Origin: Platanthera guangdongensis
Taxonomy: Eukaryota > Streptophyta > Magnoliopsida > Asparagales > Orchidaceae
NCBI GenBank assembly: GCA_039583875.1
Contig: CM077167.1
Coordinates: 155,631,545-155,695,544, forward strand
Direction of reading: 5' to 3'
Length of the DNA stretch: 64,000 nucleotides
The notes beneath the pieces were generated by a model. It searched no databases and was not told the DNA's origin. It was given only the letters and a program-made list of their open reading frames with translations. The number at the start of each line of letters is the position of its first letter. Position 1 is the stretch's first letter. The position numbers were made by a program, and so were the translations under genes. This document shows positions 9,769 through 22,363 of the stretch, piece after piece.

Positions 9769-12700
9769 AAAATTTTCGTCCTCGAAAATTGTAGCCATAC
9801 CTGAATCAAAGAGGAATTTATAATCTACATTGCTCCTAAGCTCATCCTCTCGCTCCCAAGTATACTCTGGACGACCATAGTTCATCCAAAAGACTTTGAC
9901 CATGCGAATCTCTTTATTTCGGAGCTTCTGTAACCTTGAATCCATGATTATGACTGGTCTAATCCCAATACTAAGATTTGTCTCGATTGGTGCTTCCTCG
10001 GTACTGATGATCTGACTGGAATCCCTGACTGCTCTCCTCAGGTAGGAGATGTAGAATACATCATGTACACCACTCATTTACTCAGGCAAGGCCAACCTAT
10101 ATGCAACCTCACCAACTCGTTCCAGTACCTTAAAAGGACCAACGAATCTGAGACCCAGTTTCTTCATCCGCTTTATTCTAGAGACTCCTCTGACTGGTCT
10201 GACCTTCAGATAAACGTTGTCTCCAACACTGAACTCTAATGACCTGTGCTTCTGATCATGATACTTAGCCTGACGATCCTGAGCTGTCTTCATACGCTCT
10301 TGAATGAGCTTGATTTTGTCAGTGGTCTTATCAATCCATGATTCCCTGATGGTAGACCTTTCTTCACTTTCAGCCCAACACAACGGTGTCCGACAACGCC
10401 TACCGTAGAGAGGCTCGAACGGTGCCATCCCAATACTAGTCTGAAAACTGTTATTATAGGAGAATTCCACAAGGGTGACATACTTCTCCCACTTCCCTCC
10501 AAAGTCCAGTATGCACATCCATAGCAAATCTCCCAAAGTCCTATTGATGCGCTCAGTCTGTCCATCTGTCTGGGGATGGAAAGCGATGCTGAAACGTAAC
10601 TTGGTGCCCAACCACTCCTGAACGTATCTCCACTCCTTGAAGGTAAACCTGTCATCTCGGTCTGAAACAATAGTCTTGGGGACACCGTAGAGTCGAACTA
10701 TCTCGTCTATGTATAACTATGCCAGTTTCTGACCTTGATCCGTCTTCTTAAGAGGAATGAAGTGGGCGACCTTAGAGAGCCGATCCACTATAACCCATAA
10801 GGAATCATTCCCACTCTGCGATCTCGGAATACCTTGAATGAAACTCATGGATATATCCTCAAAAGTCCACTCAGGAATGAGAAGTGACTGCAAATTGCCT
10901 CCAAGCCTTTGGCACTCAACCTTAACTAGCTTGCACATCTCGCACGTCCCCACATATTCAGCAACATCACCTTTCAAGCCTGGCCACCAGACTACTTTCT
11001 TGATATCCGCATACATGTTCGTGCTGCCCGGATGTATGGAATATCTGGAGTTATGCGCCTCATACAGAATGTCTTCGCGAAAGTGACTAACATCGGGGAT
11101 ACACACCCTGCCATCATGCAGTAATAAATTGTCCTGAATAGTGAATCTCTCCTTCTGACCCGTCTGCGCTGAGATCCAAATCTCTGTCATCTTTGGATCC
11201 AAGGGTAGAGCTGTTCTGATTTTATCGTTGATGTCACATGTAATCTCCATCCAACTCAACCTTGCAGAACCAAAACTAAAACGTGACATAATGATGATGT
11301 CCAATCTCTCTAGTTCCAGCACCAACTCCTTCTGCTGAGTGAGAAGGGAAAAACACGAACCTCTACGGCTAAGGGCATCGGCTACAACGTTCTCCTTTCC
11401 TGGGTGGTACTAAATGTCTACGTCGTAGTCCGATAGGAACTCTAACCATCCGCGCTGCCTCAAATTGAGCTCCCGCTGATCAAAGATATACTTGAGGCTT
11501 TTATGATCAGTGAAGATCTCGCAATGCACTCCATAGAGATAGTGCCTCCAAATCTTTAGAGCATGGATGACCGCTGCAAGCTCCAAGTCATGCACATGAT
11601 AATTCCTCTCATGCACCTTTAGCTGTCTCGAGGCGTAGGCTATGACCATTCCATACTGCGTGAGGACACAACCCAAACCCTGACCTAACGCATCGCTATA
11701 AATCTGAAACCCATCGGGCCCTGATGGTAAACTCAAGATCGGTCCGGTCATCAACCCGCCCTTCAATTTCTCAAAAGCCAACTCACACTTAACTGTCCAA
11801 TCAAAACCCTTACCCTTCCTGGTGAGGTAAGTCAGTGGTAAGGCTATCTCTGAGAAGTTCTTGATGAATCTCCTGTAGTAACCAGCTAGACCCCAAAAGC
11901 TGCGTACCTCTGAGATTGTCGTCGGCCTTGACCAATTCTTAATGGCCTCTATCTTTTTTGGATTAACACTAACCCCTTTCTGATTGATGACATAACCTAA
12001 GAATGCAATATCAGAAAGCCAGAAGTCACACTTTGAAAACTTGGCATAAAGCTGTTTTTTCCTGAGGGTGCTCAATATAATCCTGAGATGAGCGGCATGA
12101 TCTTCTGCACTCTTACAGAACACCAAAATATCATCTATAAAGACAATAACAAAACGGTCCAAGTACTCCCGAAATACCCTGTTCATCAGGTCCATAAATA
12201 CTGAAGGGGCATTGGTCAGCCCAAACGGCATGACCACGAACTCGAAGTGCCCATATCTGGTACTGAAGACCGTCTTCTGAATATCAACGTCCCGAATCCT
12301 TAACTGATGGTAGCCCGACCTCAGATATAACTTGGAGAAAGTGCACGATCCCACCAACTGGTCAAACAAATCATCAATCCTGGGAATCATATACTTATTC
12401 TTTATTGTCAGTTTGTTCAATTCACGATAGTCTATGCACAATCTCAGACTATCATCCTTCTTCTTTACAAATAGTACTGGAACACTGCAAGGTGAAGTAC
12501 TAGGGCATATAAAACCCAAGTCAAGCAACTCCTGCAACTGACTCTTCAACTCCGCTAGTTCTCTTGGAGCCATCCGGTAGGGGGATTTGGCTATCGGTGT
12601 AGCCCCATGCTGTAGGTCTATCGAAAACTCAATCTCTCTATCTGGAGGGGCACCAGGGAGCTCTTTCGGGAAGACATCGAGGAATTCCAGCACCACTGGT

Positions 12701-13172
12701 ACCTCTGACAAGTCAGTCTTAGCCTCCACAATCATCAGTACTAAGAAGGTTTCACAACCCTACCTGATGCACCTTTTTGCTTGGACTGAGCAGATGATCA
12801 TCTTCACTACTCCCTTCAAGCCCTGAAAGGTAAACGCAGTTTGATTGAGGCTCTCAAACTGTATCTGCTTCTCCCTACAGTCAATCCTGGCGTTGACTGT
12901 CGAAAGCCAGTCCATTGCAAAGATCTGGTCAAAACCTGCAATAGGAAGCTGCAAGGCTTCTACAATAATCTCGGTATCACCAAACTGCACCGGTACCTTG
13001 CACTTATCTCTGGTCTGCAGAAAGGATCCATTTGGCATCATGACTTCCAGCGGTACTGTCTCTGGAAAGACTTCTAAATTCAGCTTACACACTAGAGATT
13101 TTGCGATGAACGAGTGCGAGGTGCCCGTATCGAACAGAATCTTGGAGGGTAAATTATGAATCATAAGGATGA

Positions 13173-13252
13173 CTACATGAATGATTTACAAAAGATGATG
13201 TGAGTGTCACTACGGAGGATTAAATAAAATTGTTAAAAAGTTAAACACTTAC
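13173..13252 (-). other. Candidate intron 4 of the chromovirus (80 bp)
   Basis: It starts GTAAGTG and ends TTCATGTAG; phase 1, AT-rich and without frame. It falls between the gag linker (AKDQEDVVT) and the protease (ILMIHNLPSKILFDTG). Confidence 0.7.
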
Positions 13253-13406
13253 CCGTCACTACATCCTCCTGATCCTTTGCCTCCTGCTGACCAAGCCCAT
13301 ACGCTCTGGGCTGCACTAACTCTCGACCCTGTTGTGGCCTCCCGTCAGTGATCATCAACGCTTTGCCCTTGTCTACTCTGCTTGAGCCACCAACCTCGAA
13401 ATTTGA

Positions 13407-13480
13407 CTGCAAGAACGAGTTACATTTGTTATCTACAGTAGTAAAATAAAAGCAGTGCATACAACTAGGTTTCGGTTTAC
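13407..13480 (-). other. Candidate intron 3 of the chromovirus (74 bp)
   Basis: It starts GTAAACC and ends GTTCTTGCAG; phase 0. It follows the zinc knuckle (QEVGVNQ) and precedes SNFEVGGSSRVDKGKAL. Confidence 0.7.
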
Positions 13481-14073
13481 CTGATTCACACCAACTTCCT
13501 GACAGTAGCGAGCTATGTGTCCATGTTGTCGGCACTTGTAACACACGCTTGCATTGACCAAGCACTCTCCTGGATGGTGACGCTGTCACCTAGGATAAGG
13601 GGGGTAGTCCTTGCTCCTGTCTCCAGACTGACCACTCTTCTTAGCATCAAGCTTCTGTTTCTTGTTCGAGTTCTTACCCTGGTCATTCCTGCTCTGCTGC
13701 GGCTAATGCGAATTCTGAGACTGTTTCGTGCGAAAACTGTTTTGCTTCGGTACCTTCTGTTGATCAGCCTCCAACCTGCGAGCCGTATCCATTAAGCTTC
13801 TGTAGTCAGTGTTGACTATGGTCATCAACGGTTGCCTCAACGAGTCACGCAAGACATCCACAAAGCGGCTGCACTTCTCAACATGATCTCCCTGCATCAC
13901 GCCCGCATAACGAGCCAGATGGGTAAGCTCTCGCTCGTACTCAGTAACGGTCTTGTCCTCCTGGTAGTGTCTAAGATATTTCTCCGGGAGATCTCGTCGT
14001 GCGGAAGGAGGCACAAACCAATTTGGAAGGGCTCTAGAAAGCTCGCCCCAGGTAAACTTATCCGACGTACGAC

Positions 14074-14153
14074 CTGAACAAAAAACATGGTCATACCATT
14101 TATAATGAACGTATCACTTCCTAAAATAAGAGGAAATTTTCATGACGATTTAC
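14074..14153 (-). other. Candidate intron 2 of the chromovirus (80 bp)
   Basis: It starts GTAAATCG and ends with a pyrimidine run TTTTTTGTTCAG; phase 1. Removal joins RADDPAG to RTSDKFTWGEL inside the gag domain. Confidence 0.75.
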
Positions 14154-14622
14154 CTGCAGGGTCATCTGCCCGGTACTTGTCCCACCAAATCTTTGCCTCA
14201 CCCCGGAGAAGGAAAACTGTCAGAGTAACCTTCTTGTTCTTCGGGCACTCCATAACGTTCAGCAAATCTCTGGTGTTTGCTATCCAGTCGTCTGTGTCCA
14301 TCGGGGTTTCATCCCCACTGTAGTTTGACGGTTGGAGCTCTCTAATGTTCCTCAAATAACGTTTTAGGGTCATCTCCACGGGTGCTGGTGCCGGAGATGG
14401 TTCAGGGGCTGGTACTTGCACTGGAGCTGGAAACCCTGCAACCAGTCCTCTCTGAAACTCCATCAAGGCTACAGCGACCGCCTTGGCAATCTGGGACGCT
14501 ATGTCAGTGGCCTCTGGAACTGCTTGAACTGGTGGCACATGTGGCACATGAGCATCTCCCGTGACAGCGTTAGAAACAGGGTCCTGACGTGAAGATTCAC
14601 CCGGTTCACTGACTCGTGGTGC

Positions 14623-14763
14623 CTGATAGAACGTATAAAAGAAGTATGGTTATTTAACCAAGCATCTGAGAAATCTGGCTTAACAAAATAATTTCATACC
14701 CTTGAGAAAACTAGTACTTAGACGCAACTTAAATACTGTACTAACAAGTGTTTACTCTTACAC
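14623..14763 (-). other. Candidate intron 1 of the chromovirus (141 bp)
   Basis: It starts GTGTAAGAG and ends CTATCAG; phase 0. It separates a 13-codon first exon (MSGPKKDSQRHRS) from APRVSEPGESSRQD. A GTAAGAG donor two bases downstream would break the frame. Confidence 0.6.
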
Positions 14764-14811
14764 ACTCCTATGTCTCTGTGAATCTTTCTTGGGTCCAGAC
14801 ATCCTAAAATT

Positions 14812-14825
14812 GGCTCTGATACCAA
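14812..14825 (-). other. Primer binding site of the chromovirus
   Basis: The minus strand reads TTGGTATCAGAGCC two bases after the 5' LTR, a perfect initiator-Met-tRNA primer site. Confidence 0.93.
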
Positions 14826-14827
14826 TT

Positions 14828-17060
14828 TGTAACACCCCTTCCCAGTTTTACAATAGTCAGCCGTCCGGCCGGGTCAACGATATAAAAAGAATTAAGAAAC
14901 AATATCAAAACTAGTACACAGCAGGTATAAAGAAAAATACTGAAAATTTAAAACTTACAACGGAAGCTGTGAGAGAAAACTAAGGGTAGCCACATACCTT
15001 TATATACTAGATTCACAGAGCCACTAAACATGAATAAGATGAAAGAACTGAAAATCTGAAATTACACAAGAAGTATGATACATGATAATTCAAACATTAA
15101 TCATATACAGTGTCCAAGGTTACAAATGTATACTGAAAGAAAAGAAATCTGAAAAGAAAAACAGCTACAAACTGACAACACAAGAACGCTCATCATTTGC
15201 GTAGTTTCCCACCTAGGTCACCTGTAAAAACATTGCCCACGAGCGGGTGAGAGTAAGGAAAAATAACTCCTAGTGACACTAAAACATTTTCTTAAATGAT
15301 GAATGCATGCTTTTTGAAAAATAGTTTTGTTCATCAAATACCTTTATTCTAGATGACATGCATGCGTTTACAATGCTTCCTGGTCAACAGACACACTCGT
15401 CTATGTTCATGAACTTTCATTTTATTTACCCAAGCCCCGACGTTTACTAACTAGTGCACTGTCTCACGTCAGGTCCATGCTTGTGTTCTAGGTGGCGTCT
15501 AATCTGCACTTCTACTTGAAAGGCTCTAGACAGAGTAGCTCGTAACGCGCAACTGAAAACTGACGACCCGAGATCATCTTACGAACTTAATTGTTCTAGT
15601 GTCGTGCAGACACGGTCTCGAATCTACTGTCTCAAAAGGGAGTCAACTCCCAAAACTCTACTACTCTTAGGATACCATATGCCCTATGAGAAAGGTAGTG
15701 CGCCTCTACCAAGCACAAGAAGACTTATGTGTGCTTACTGATCCTTTTTGGTCTAACGCTACTTTGCTTGCGACCTTTCTTTGGTGTACTACTGAGCGAC
15801 CCTTAATTTTCTTGTGGTCGGCTAGAAGGGACGTTAACGCCCCTAATTGAACAAATTCCCAAACTTGCGTGAACGTGTAAAAGTTTCGTGCCTAACGCTA
15901 GCATTTATGATCTGGCTATTATGGTCTTGGAAAAAGGAGTTTCCCTACATCTAATTCCGCGACCGTTTTCCTACTACCACTCTTTTCTAGGCACGGTTAT
16001 GATGCTTGTACGAAACTTACACATGCGTGCATAAAATAATTTTCTTGATACGTCTAACTAACTGGGATTAGGTTTCCTTACAGTGGTGGTGCGGCGCTCG
16101 TACACTCGGCACAGCGACATTAGCTTTTCCGAAGAAAATCTGACTTCTGCGGACTTCCGGAACCTTGTCCCGAGGCCACCAAAAATCTGCAATCCAAGAC
16201 AAACCTAAATTACACATTTTTTTCCTTTAGGGTTATCAGTAAAGAAATCTCAAAATGGCTAGAGTAAACAAAAGGACTAACATAGTGTAGTACCTCTACG
16301 TGAGAGCGATTAAGACTCACAACGCGACCAACTCCAGATTTGTGGTGGATCTAGTACTCCGATCCCTAATAAGGGCAAGGGGAAAATGAGAAAGTTGTTA
16401 GAATTAACTTCCAATTAGAAGGATTTCCACGAAGAAATGAAGACAAGTGAGGAACTAAACTCACCGGGACCAAAACGTTACCCTTGCACCCTTGAATTCC
16501 ACCTGTTAGGGTTGAAACCGGTTCTCCTACCACAATAGAAGGAAGGAGGGAACTCGCCGACGCCCGTAGAGGAAGGAGGAAGGGTCGGCTCTGAGAATCG
16601 GAGGGGAAACAGGCGACGCTAGGGCAGCAGGATGCGGTACGGCCGCTGTTGTGGAATGCCGACGTCGGGAGGGGAAAACAATGGTTTTCCGTGAGATTGG
16701 GTTACAAGAATTTAGGATACGGGGCTTGCGGGCTTATATCTCTCGGAAATGTGCGCTTATGATAACCGCTGGGGGAAATCCGCCCCCTTTTCCACCCAAA
16801 GATGCGTTAATTGCTATACGCAACCCACTCCTAAAGTGCCAATCCACATTAACTCCTAAAGACAATAAAAATGTGCTGCGCTTCACAATTAAATTAAAAT
16901 GCGTCACATAATACTTACGACTGACATAAATCACTAATTAACGAAAGCGATTTTTAAGCATACTAACATTGTACCCTGACGACGCGCTGCCTCAATCAAA
17001 ATCCTTCGCGATTTGACCATACAGTTTGATTAAATTTTGCGTCAGATTACGGATGTTACA
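14828..17060 (-). repeat. 5' LTR of the chromovirus
   Basis: 2233 bp, TGTAAC...GTTACA, followed by the target duplication CACAA at 17061-17065. Pairs with 7515-9751. Confidence 0.95.
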
Positions 17061-19089
17061 CACAACAAGCATTGTTGTGTGAACTTCATATCTCCTAAAG
17101 AACACTATATGATCAACATTGGCCTGCCGATGCCCTATGCCTATCATTGCTCTCCTAACACTGTCAAACGAGGCTCAAGGAGACTGCTTGGGCCCATAAA
17201 GAGATTTCTTGAGTCTACACACCTTATCGACCGTTTTTTCGTGCCAAAATCTTGTGGTACCTTCATGCACAACTCTAACAAATCACCATGAAGAAATGCA
17301 TTCTTCACAACGAGCTGTTGTAATTTTCATCCCTCATTCGTTCCTAAGGATACCAATTTTCGCTTTGTACTCATCTTTTCCACGAGTGCAAAAGTCTCAT
17401 CATAGTTAATGCCATAAGTCTAATTGTACCCTTTTCTACCAATTGGGCCTTGTAGTGCTCGACCCGACCCTTTGTGTTTTGTTTAATAGTGAAGACCCAC
17501 TTGCACCAAACTGTATTCTTACCTGATGGTAGTGATACAAGCTCCTATGTTCTGTTCTTTTCCATATCCCCAAGTTCCTCTAACATTGAAGCTTTCCACT
17601 TTGGATCCTCCTTAGCAACCTGACAATAGTTAGGAATAGAGACGATCCCCAAAAATGCAATGAATGCTCCATGCACGACGGATATATGAGAGTAGGAAAC
17701 TAATTGGGCAATATCATGAGAAAAGTCATATCTATCAGGTGAGACTCCTGCTGAAAAGTCCTCCTTACTGGTAGGGGACTGCGGGTAGGGAGTGGAATCA
17801 TATCATTTGCGTATTCTGAGTTTGAGGGGGATGATGTAGGTGTCTCAGGAGTTGGAGTAGGCATGGGAGCACCATTTCTCGATTATGTTTTCTTCTACTC
17901 ATATACACTCTCTACTCCCTTTGCACCTGAGGTCCACCATTTTCGGATTCATTCCCCTCATGCATAGGCAACGTAGCTGACTCCATACTTAGCACAAGAG
18001 GACAAGGGATACTCACTATCTTTCTCTTACCGCTATTGCTATCCTCCCTATCTCGCCTCATACTGTCTGTAACGAGCGAGTCCCCAAAGGGTGAGTCAAC
18101 TTGAAAAGAGTAGTATGACTTAAGCTCTCTAAATGTAATACCCATACTAAAGAATAACCTCCTCTCAACTGGATTTCAACATATATACCCTTTTTGAGTA
18201 TCTCTTGGATCCAACTTGCCTTCATTTGGTCTATTGTCTTATACGAAGTACATAAAACCAAAGGTTTTGAGAGGAAGAATATCTCCATTCTTACCTCTCA
18301 ACATTGCAATCAGAGACTTCCATTCCAATACCCGTGAGGGCATTCTATTGATTAAATAGGCCGTGATTAGGATTTCTTGCCCTCACAAGTACTTTGACAT
18401 CTTCTTCGATATCATCATATTTTGAGTCACCTCAAGAAGATGTCTGTTCTTTCGTTCGGCGACCCTATTTTGCTCTTGCGTGTATGGACAAGTGGTTTGA
18501 TGGTAGATTCCCTGTGCTGGCAAGTACTTTTTAAATACCCTGTTTGTACTCTGTCCCATTTTTATACCTCAACACCTTCACAACTGCACCATATTTAGTT
18601 TGATAACCACTGTGGAAATCTTTGAAACAAGCAAACACATCATTTTTGTTTTTCATCAAATAAAGCCAAGTGACACGAGAAATGCAGTCAATGAAAGACA
18701 CAAAATATCAAAATCCATCCACAGTAGGTGTGGGCACGGTTCCCAAACATTAGAATGCCACAAGTCAAAAGGACAAGAACTCATACTACCAGAATTAGAA
18801 TAAGAGTTTCTGGTATGTTTTTTTAATTCATATGCATTACCTATATGTTTTATTGATTAGCTTTTAAAAAAAGCGGATACTGCCGACTCAAAATAACAAA
18901 AGAAGGATGACCCAGGTCCCGATGATGAAACAACAAGTCCTCCACACTCCTCCCAACTCCTCCAGCACCCTCTACAATGGATGAAAGGGTTGAGTTCATA
19001 CTTTCCCTACTCAAACCACTATATCATGTGCCAGTCCCAAGTCTCATACTAGTTTCCTTCTCCTGTAAGATCACCTTTGAAATATTAAT
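17061..19089 (-). pseudogene. Copia (split element), integrase and first half of RT
   Basis: Reading leftward, the integrase is recognised near 18540-18390 by GIYHQTTCPYTQEQNRVAER followed by KNRHLLE. The integrase C-terminal region is near 18290-18100. The RT start is near 17620-17300 (WKASMLEELGDMEKN; WCKWVFTIKQNTKGRVEHYK; NYDETFALVEK; KNAFLHGDLLE). GPKQSP and VFFRRYEVHTTMLVV run to 17066. Many stops and frameshifts are present. The frame continues at 7514 beyond the chromovirus, which directly shows the insertion. Confidence 0.9.
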
Positions 19090-20084
19090 TTAAACAACAC
19101 ATTTTACTTGGGATATAATGTCACTAATGTATAAGAGGTTCACCAGAAAGTAAGGAGCATGCAAAACATTGGATAGAGTCAAAGTGTTTGTATAGTGCAC
19201 ATTAACCTTACCAACCACTGACAGAGTTGTACCATCGGTAGTCTGAATGCGCTCTGGGACCGCTAGTTGAGTGTAAGAAAAGCACTCCGTAGCATCCCCA
19301 GTGACTTGCCGAGAAGAACTAGAATCAACTATCCAATCTGGTGATCTAGTGGTGGATATAGATGTGAGAGTAAGTGTATCACAAGTATCTTTGGCTGAAT
19401 GAGCAAAAGAGTCATTTTTACCCCTGGATGAAGAAGAGGTGAATGCGTCATCAACCACACCCTTTTGCTTTCTCCTCATCAACTGAGAGTGAGCATCCAT
19501 GATCGTCTGCTCCTCCTCAGAGTGACCCACATCAACTTTACCACCTTCTGCCTCATCCTCTGTTATCATCAGATTTTCCTGGTAACCTTCTCAACCACCA
19601 TCTCTACGACCCTCATGGCCTCGACCACGACGCCCAAACTTCCCTCGTACACCTGCATCCCGCTCTTTTGGCAGTTTAGGACAAGCCTGCCTGAGATGAC
19701 CGATCACACCGCAGTTGAAGCACTGTCTTGTCTCACACTTGTATCCCGTGTGACCCAGATTTGTGACCACTAGTGTTGACTTCACCCTTGGAAGGCCAAT
19801 TGCACCATACTGGAGCCTAATTTTGCTCTCCTCCTGCTTCGTGGTCAAAGATTGTCTTATCCAGGGAGGGAATCTCCGGCTGAGCTAGCAGCTTTTCACA
19901 CATTGGCTCAAAGGTCCGATTCACCCCCCTCATAAACTGCGTAGTCCTTCCATCTCGCTCTCCTTTCTTGCACTTGGAATCTTTGCAACACACATATGGT
20001 GAGAAATGATCATAATCTGGCCACAATCGCTCCAGATCAGTGACATACTCCTGGATCAATCGATCTCCCTAGGTTATTGTCTTC
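19090..20084 (-). pseudogene. Copia (split element), gag C-terminus, zinc knuckle and protease
   Basis: From 20084 down, the minus strand reads QEYVTDLERLWPDYDHFSPY (copia gag core), then the zinc knuckle CFNCGVIGHLRQAC near 19735-19690. The protease region follows with DWIVDSSSSRQVTGD, where the usual Gly of the DSG active site is Ser. TTDGTTLSVVGKVNV and LSNVLHAPYFLVNLL then follow. Gag and knuckle frames are shifted near 19830. The gag N-terminal half lies at 29186-29570, beyond the Harbinger element. Confidence 0.9.
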
Positions 20085-20784
20085 GGCTTTGTTTGGTAAA
20101 GCGGCAGGGGTGCTGCACACTGCTGCGGCAGAGAAAGCAACGTCAAATAGTTTTTAAGCAAGCGCAGTGGGATGACGTTTCGTCAAAAGCAGCGGCAGGC
20201 CCTGATTTCCGCAAGTTCTTCTTCCCTATTTTTTCTGCTGAGCCGTAGCCGCAGCACATTCTTCTTCGCTGTTCCCGGCCTCTTGTCGGCCAACGCCAGC
20301 GTCGTTCTCCGCTACTCTTCTCCTCCGTAAGATATGTTTGATTTTTCTGCTCGATTTCCGCCGTTCTCGTCCGCTTGTCGGCCAACACTGAGCTTTTTTC
20401 TCCCGTTTTTTGTTTGATTTTTATGCTCTATCGCCGCCGATCTCTCCTCCTAATTCTTCCTCCACACTCTTACAATCCTCTACCGACGCAGATCTCACCT
20501 CTAGGGACGCCGCCAATTCCTGTGCATCTTCTCCGGTGGTAAGATCTTGTGCTCATCCCTGTGCCTTGGCTCATCCCTGTGCTCCCAAATGTTGGATCAA
20601 GATACATAGTTGCTCCCAAATGTTGGCCTTGGCTCATCCCTGTGCCTTTCTAAAATCAAAATGATGAGAAATTTTGTGATCTCTGTATTGTTTGCTATTG
20701 TTATTGTTACTTCATGAGCAAACATTTTAATTAGGAAATAGGTCAAACATTTTGTCCATTTTGTCCATTAGGAAATAGTCCAAA
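20085..20784 (+). other. Left arm of the Harbinger element, noncoding
   Basis: Terminal inverted repeat, then GCWGC-rich subterminal DNA (to about 20250) and pyrimidine-rich sequence with two repeats of a CTCATCCCTGTG motif (20550-20650). No Harbinger coding sequence is found here; frames in it look fortuitous. Confidence 0.6.
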
Positions 20785-21047
20785 TGTTGCGAACTAGATG
20801 AGATTTGATGGAGAAGGGGAGATTCCTATGGTTAGAGAGGAGAATAGAAGAATACCTTTTGATAATACTAGCATAATCCCCTCCAATAGAGGATCCAGGT
20901 ACATTTATACCCGGACCAAGGCCGGCCGGCCCCAATTGGGGCTGAATCGGGTGGGTTCAGCCCCCGAGGGCCGCCTTTTAGAAAGTGGGGGCTGAACCAG
21001 TTGGTTCAACCCCGTTGTCGCCTTCGGATCCGTCCGGAGGCGTAACA
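20785..21047 (-). repeat. 3' LTR of the short-LTR gypsy
   Basis: 263 bp, homologous to 27370-27649 with a 17-bp gap and a few substitutions. Contains the inverted motif GGGGGCTGAACCAGTTGGTTCA.. near 20987-21010. Confidence 0.92.
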
Positions 21048-22358
21048 TTCCCCGCCCCATCAAGACCCAGCTTGTCCTCAAGGTGGGAATCTGGTGGCTC
21101 CGTCCGTCCCCTCAGGTCTACCCAAGTCACGTCACGCCCTTGTCCCCGCAGCCTCTCCAAATAGCAAAGAGAGCCCCCTGACACTGGTGAGATTCAGATT
21201 CCCTGCAGATAGTACTCTCTGCCATCCTTAGCAAACTCCATAGTCAACCTTTCCCAATCCAGAGTCACCCTACCCAGCTGTCGCAACCACTGGGCCCCCA
21301 GAATCATATCTGGCCCCTGGATGGGCAATAAGTAGACATCCATGTTGTTGGTGTATCCCTGCACACTGATTTCCACGTCCGGAAGCACTCCTTCGCACTG
21401 CAGCTCGTGTCCACCGGCCACCACAACCTGGGAAGCGGCATCCTTGATGATCTCTAGCCCCAACTTCTGTGCCACCGCCGGGCTAATGAAGTTATGTGTA
21501 CTCCCACTGTCAAGCAGAATGCTCACCTGCTGTGGGCCAATTCGTCCCGCAATACTCGTAGTGGTCGGAGCGGAGTCTCCCGCTATGGCCAGGGAAGATA
21601 CCCCGTACTCGATTGTATCCAGAATGTGCTCCTGTTCCCCTCCGTCTACATCCGACATCGGACCTTCCTGCAACATGTAAACCTGGATCCTCTGACATTT
21701 GTGGCCTGGGGTAAACTTCTCATCGCAATTGAAGCACAATCCCTATTCCTTCCTACCATGTAGCTCTGTCCAAGTCAATTTCTTCATCGTCGCCCGTTCT
21801 ATAGCTGCTTGATCCTTTTTTGTGTCGGGAAGGTGTGTAGCGTTCCTCGGAGTGTCCCCCCTGGACTTTTGTCGATTGATACGCTCTTCTTGAATCCGGG
21901 CCAAGCTGATAGCATGTCAAACTGCGCGGCATATAGACATGCATCTCATCTCTGATGTCCTTCAAGCCGGAAATAAAACAACTTGTTAATGTCCTCTCGC
22001 CCCACTGCACCCGGTTGGCCAAGCGTTCAAACTTGGTTCGGCACTCCATCACCGTCCCTTTCTGACGCAATTTCTGAAGAAGTGCCTTGAAGTCTTCATA
22101 CTCAAGTGGACCAAAGCGGGCGGTGAATCCGTCGACAAACTCGTGCCATGGCGGGTGACCCCGTCCCCGGAGGAACCATTGGGTCCACTGGTATGCGTCC
22201 TCTTCAAGGTGGAAGGACGCCAACTTTACCCACTGTGCCTCTGGTATCTCTTGATAACTGTAAAATAACTTTGCCTTTTGGACCCATTCGAGTGCATCTC
22301 CTCCTTTGAACTTGGGGTAGTTCATGCGGGTAATCTTCGACGGCATATAGGCGCGTGG
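21048..22358 (-). pseudogene. gag core, zinc knuckle and protease of the short-LTR gypsy
   Basis: From 22346 down: gag core (MNYPKFKGGDALEWVQKAKL; WVKLASFHLEEDAYQW; ECRTKFERLANRVQWGE). The zinc-binding CFNCDEKFTPGHKC lies near 21735, a chromovirus-type knuckle. The protease (ILLDSGSTHNFISPAVAQKL; DMILGAQWLRQLG) runs to a stop at 21194. A further open stretch leads to HLEDKLGLDG at the polypurine tract. There is a frameshift between gag and knuckle near 21800. The gag N-terminus lies at 26402-27017, on the other side of the nested element. Confidence 0.9.
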
Positions 22359-22363
22359 TAGTT

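Larger units (their letters stand above)
9763..14802 (-). pseudogene. gag-pol polyprotein of the chromovirus, five exons, six stops
   Basis: Start ATG at 14802. Exons 14802-14764, 14622-14154, 14073-13481, 13406-13253 and 13172-9763 total 4665 nt, exactly 1555 codons, with the frame kept across all joins. Domains in order: gag (KIWWDKYRADDP; VTEYERELTHLARYAG), zinc knuckle CYKCRQHGHIARYC, protease ILFDTGTSHSFI, RT with [11 protein letters not shown], RNase H ([13 protein letters not shown]), integrase with H-H-C-C (EAHNSRYSIHPG; CEMCK), SDRD and HPQTDGQTERINR, then a chromodomain-like segment (RMVKVFWMNYGRPEYTWERE). The first integrase Asp appears replaced (ISMSFIQG). In-frame stops lie at 13703, 13586, 12760, 11410, 10717 and 10078 (lowest base of each); four are TAG where Gln is usual. 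No frameshift is needed. Confidence 0.9.
7515..17060 (-). mobile_element. Ty3/gypsy chromovirus (Tekay/Del type) with candidate introns
   Basis: A 9.5-kb element with about 2.2-kb LTRs (7515-9751 and 14828-17060; TGTAAC...GTTACA) and perfect 5-bp target duplications CACAA (7510-7514, 17061-17065). A primer site adjoins the right LTR and a polypurine tract adjoins the left LTR, so it is on the minus strand. The interior order is gag, zinc knuckle, protease, RT, RNase H, integrase, then a chromodomain-like tail. This order, the tail and the LTR size point to the Tekay/Del clade. It is inserted in the RT region of the split copia. LTRs differ by frequent point changes, by eye roughly 5-8%. Confidence 0.95.

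Noticed and set aside
14812..14825. tRNA-like matches (also at 3543, 27357, 33260, 34352, 61680)
   Set aside because: These are primer binding sites complementary to a tRNA 3' end, not tRNA genes.
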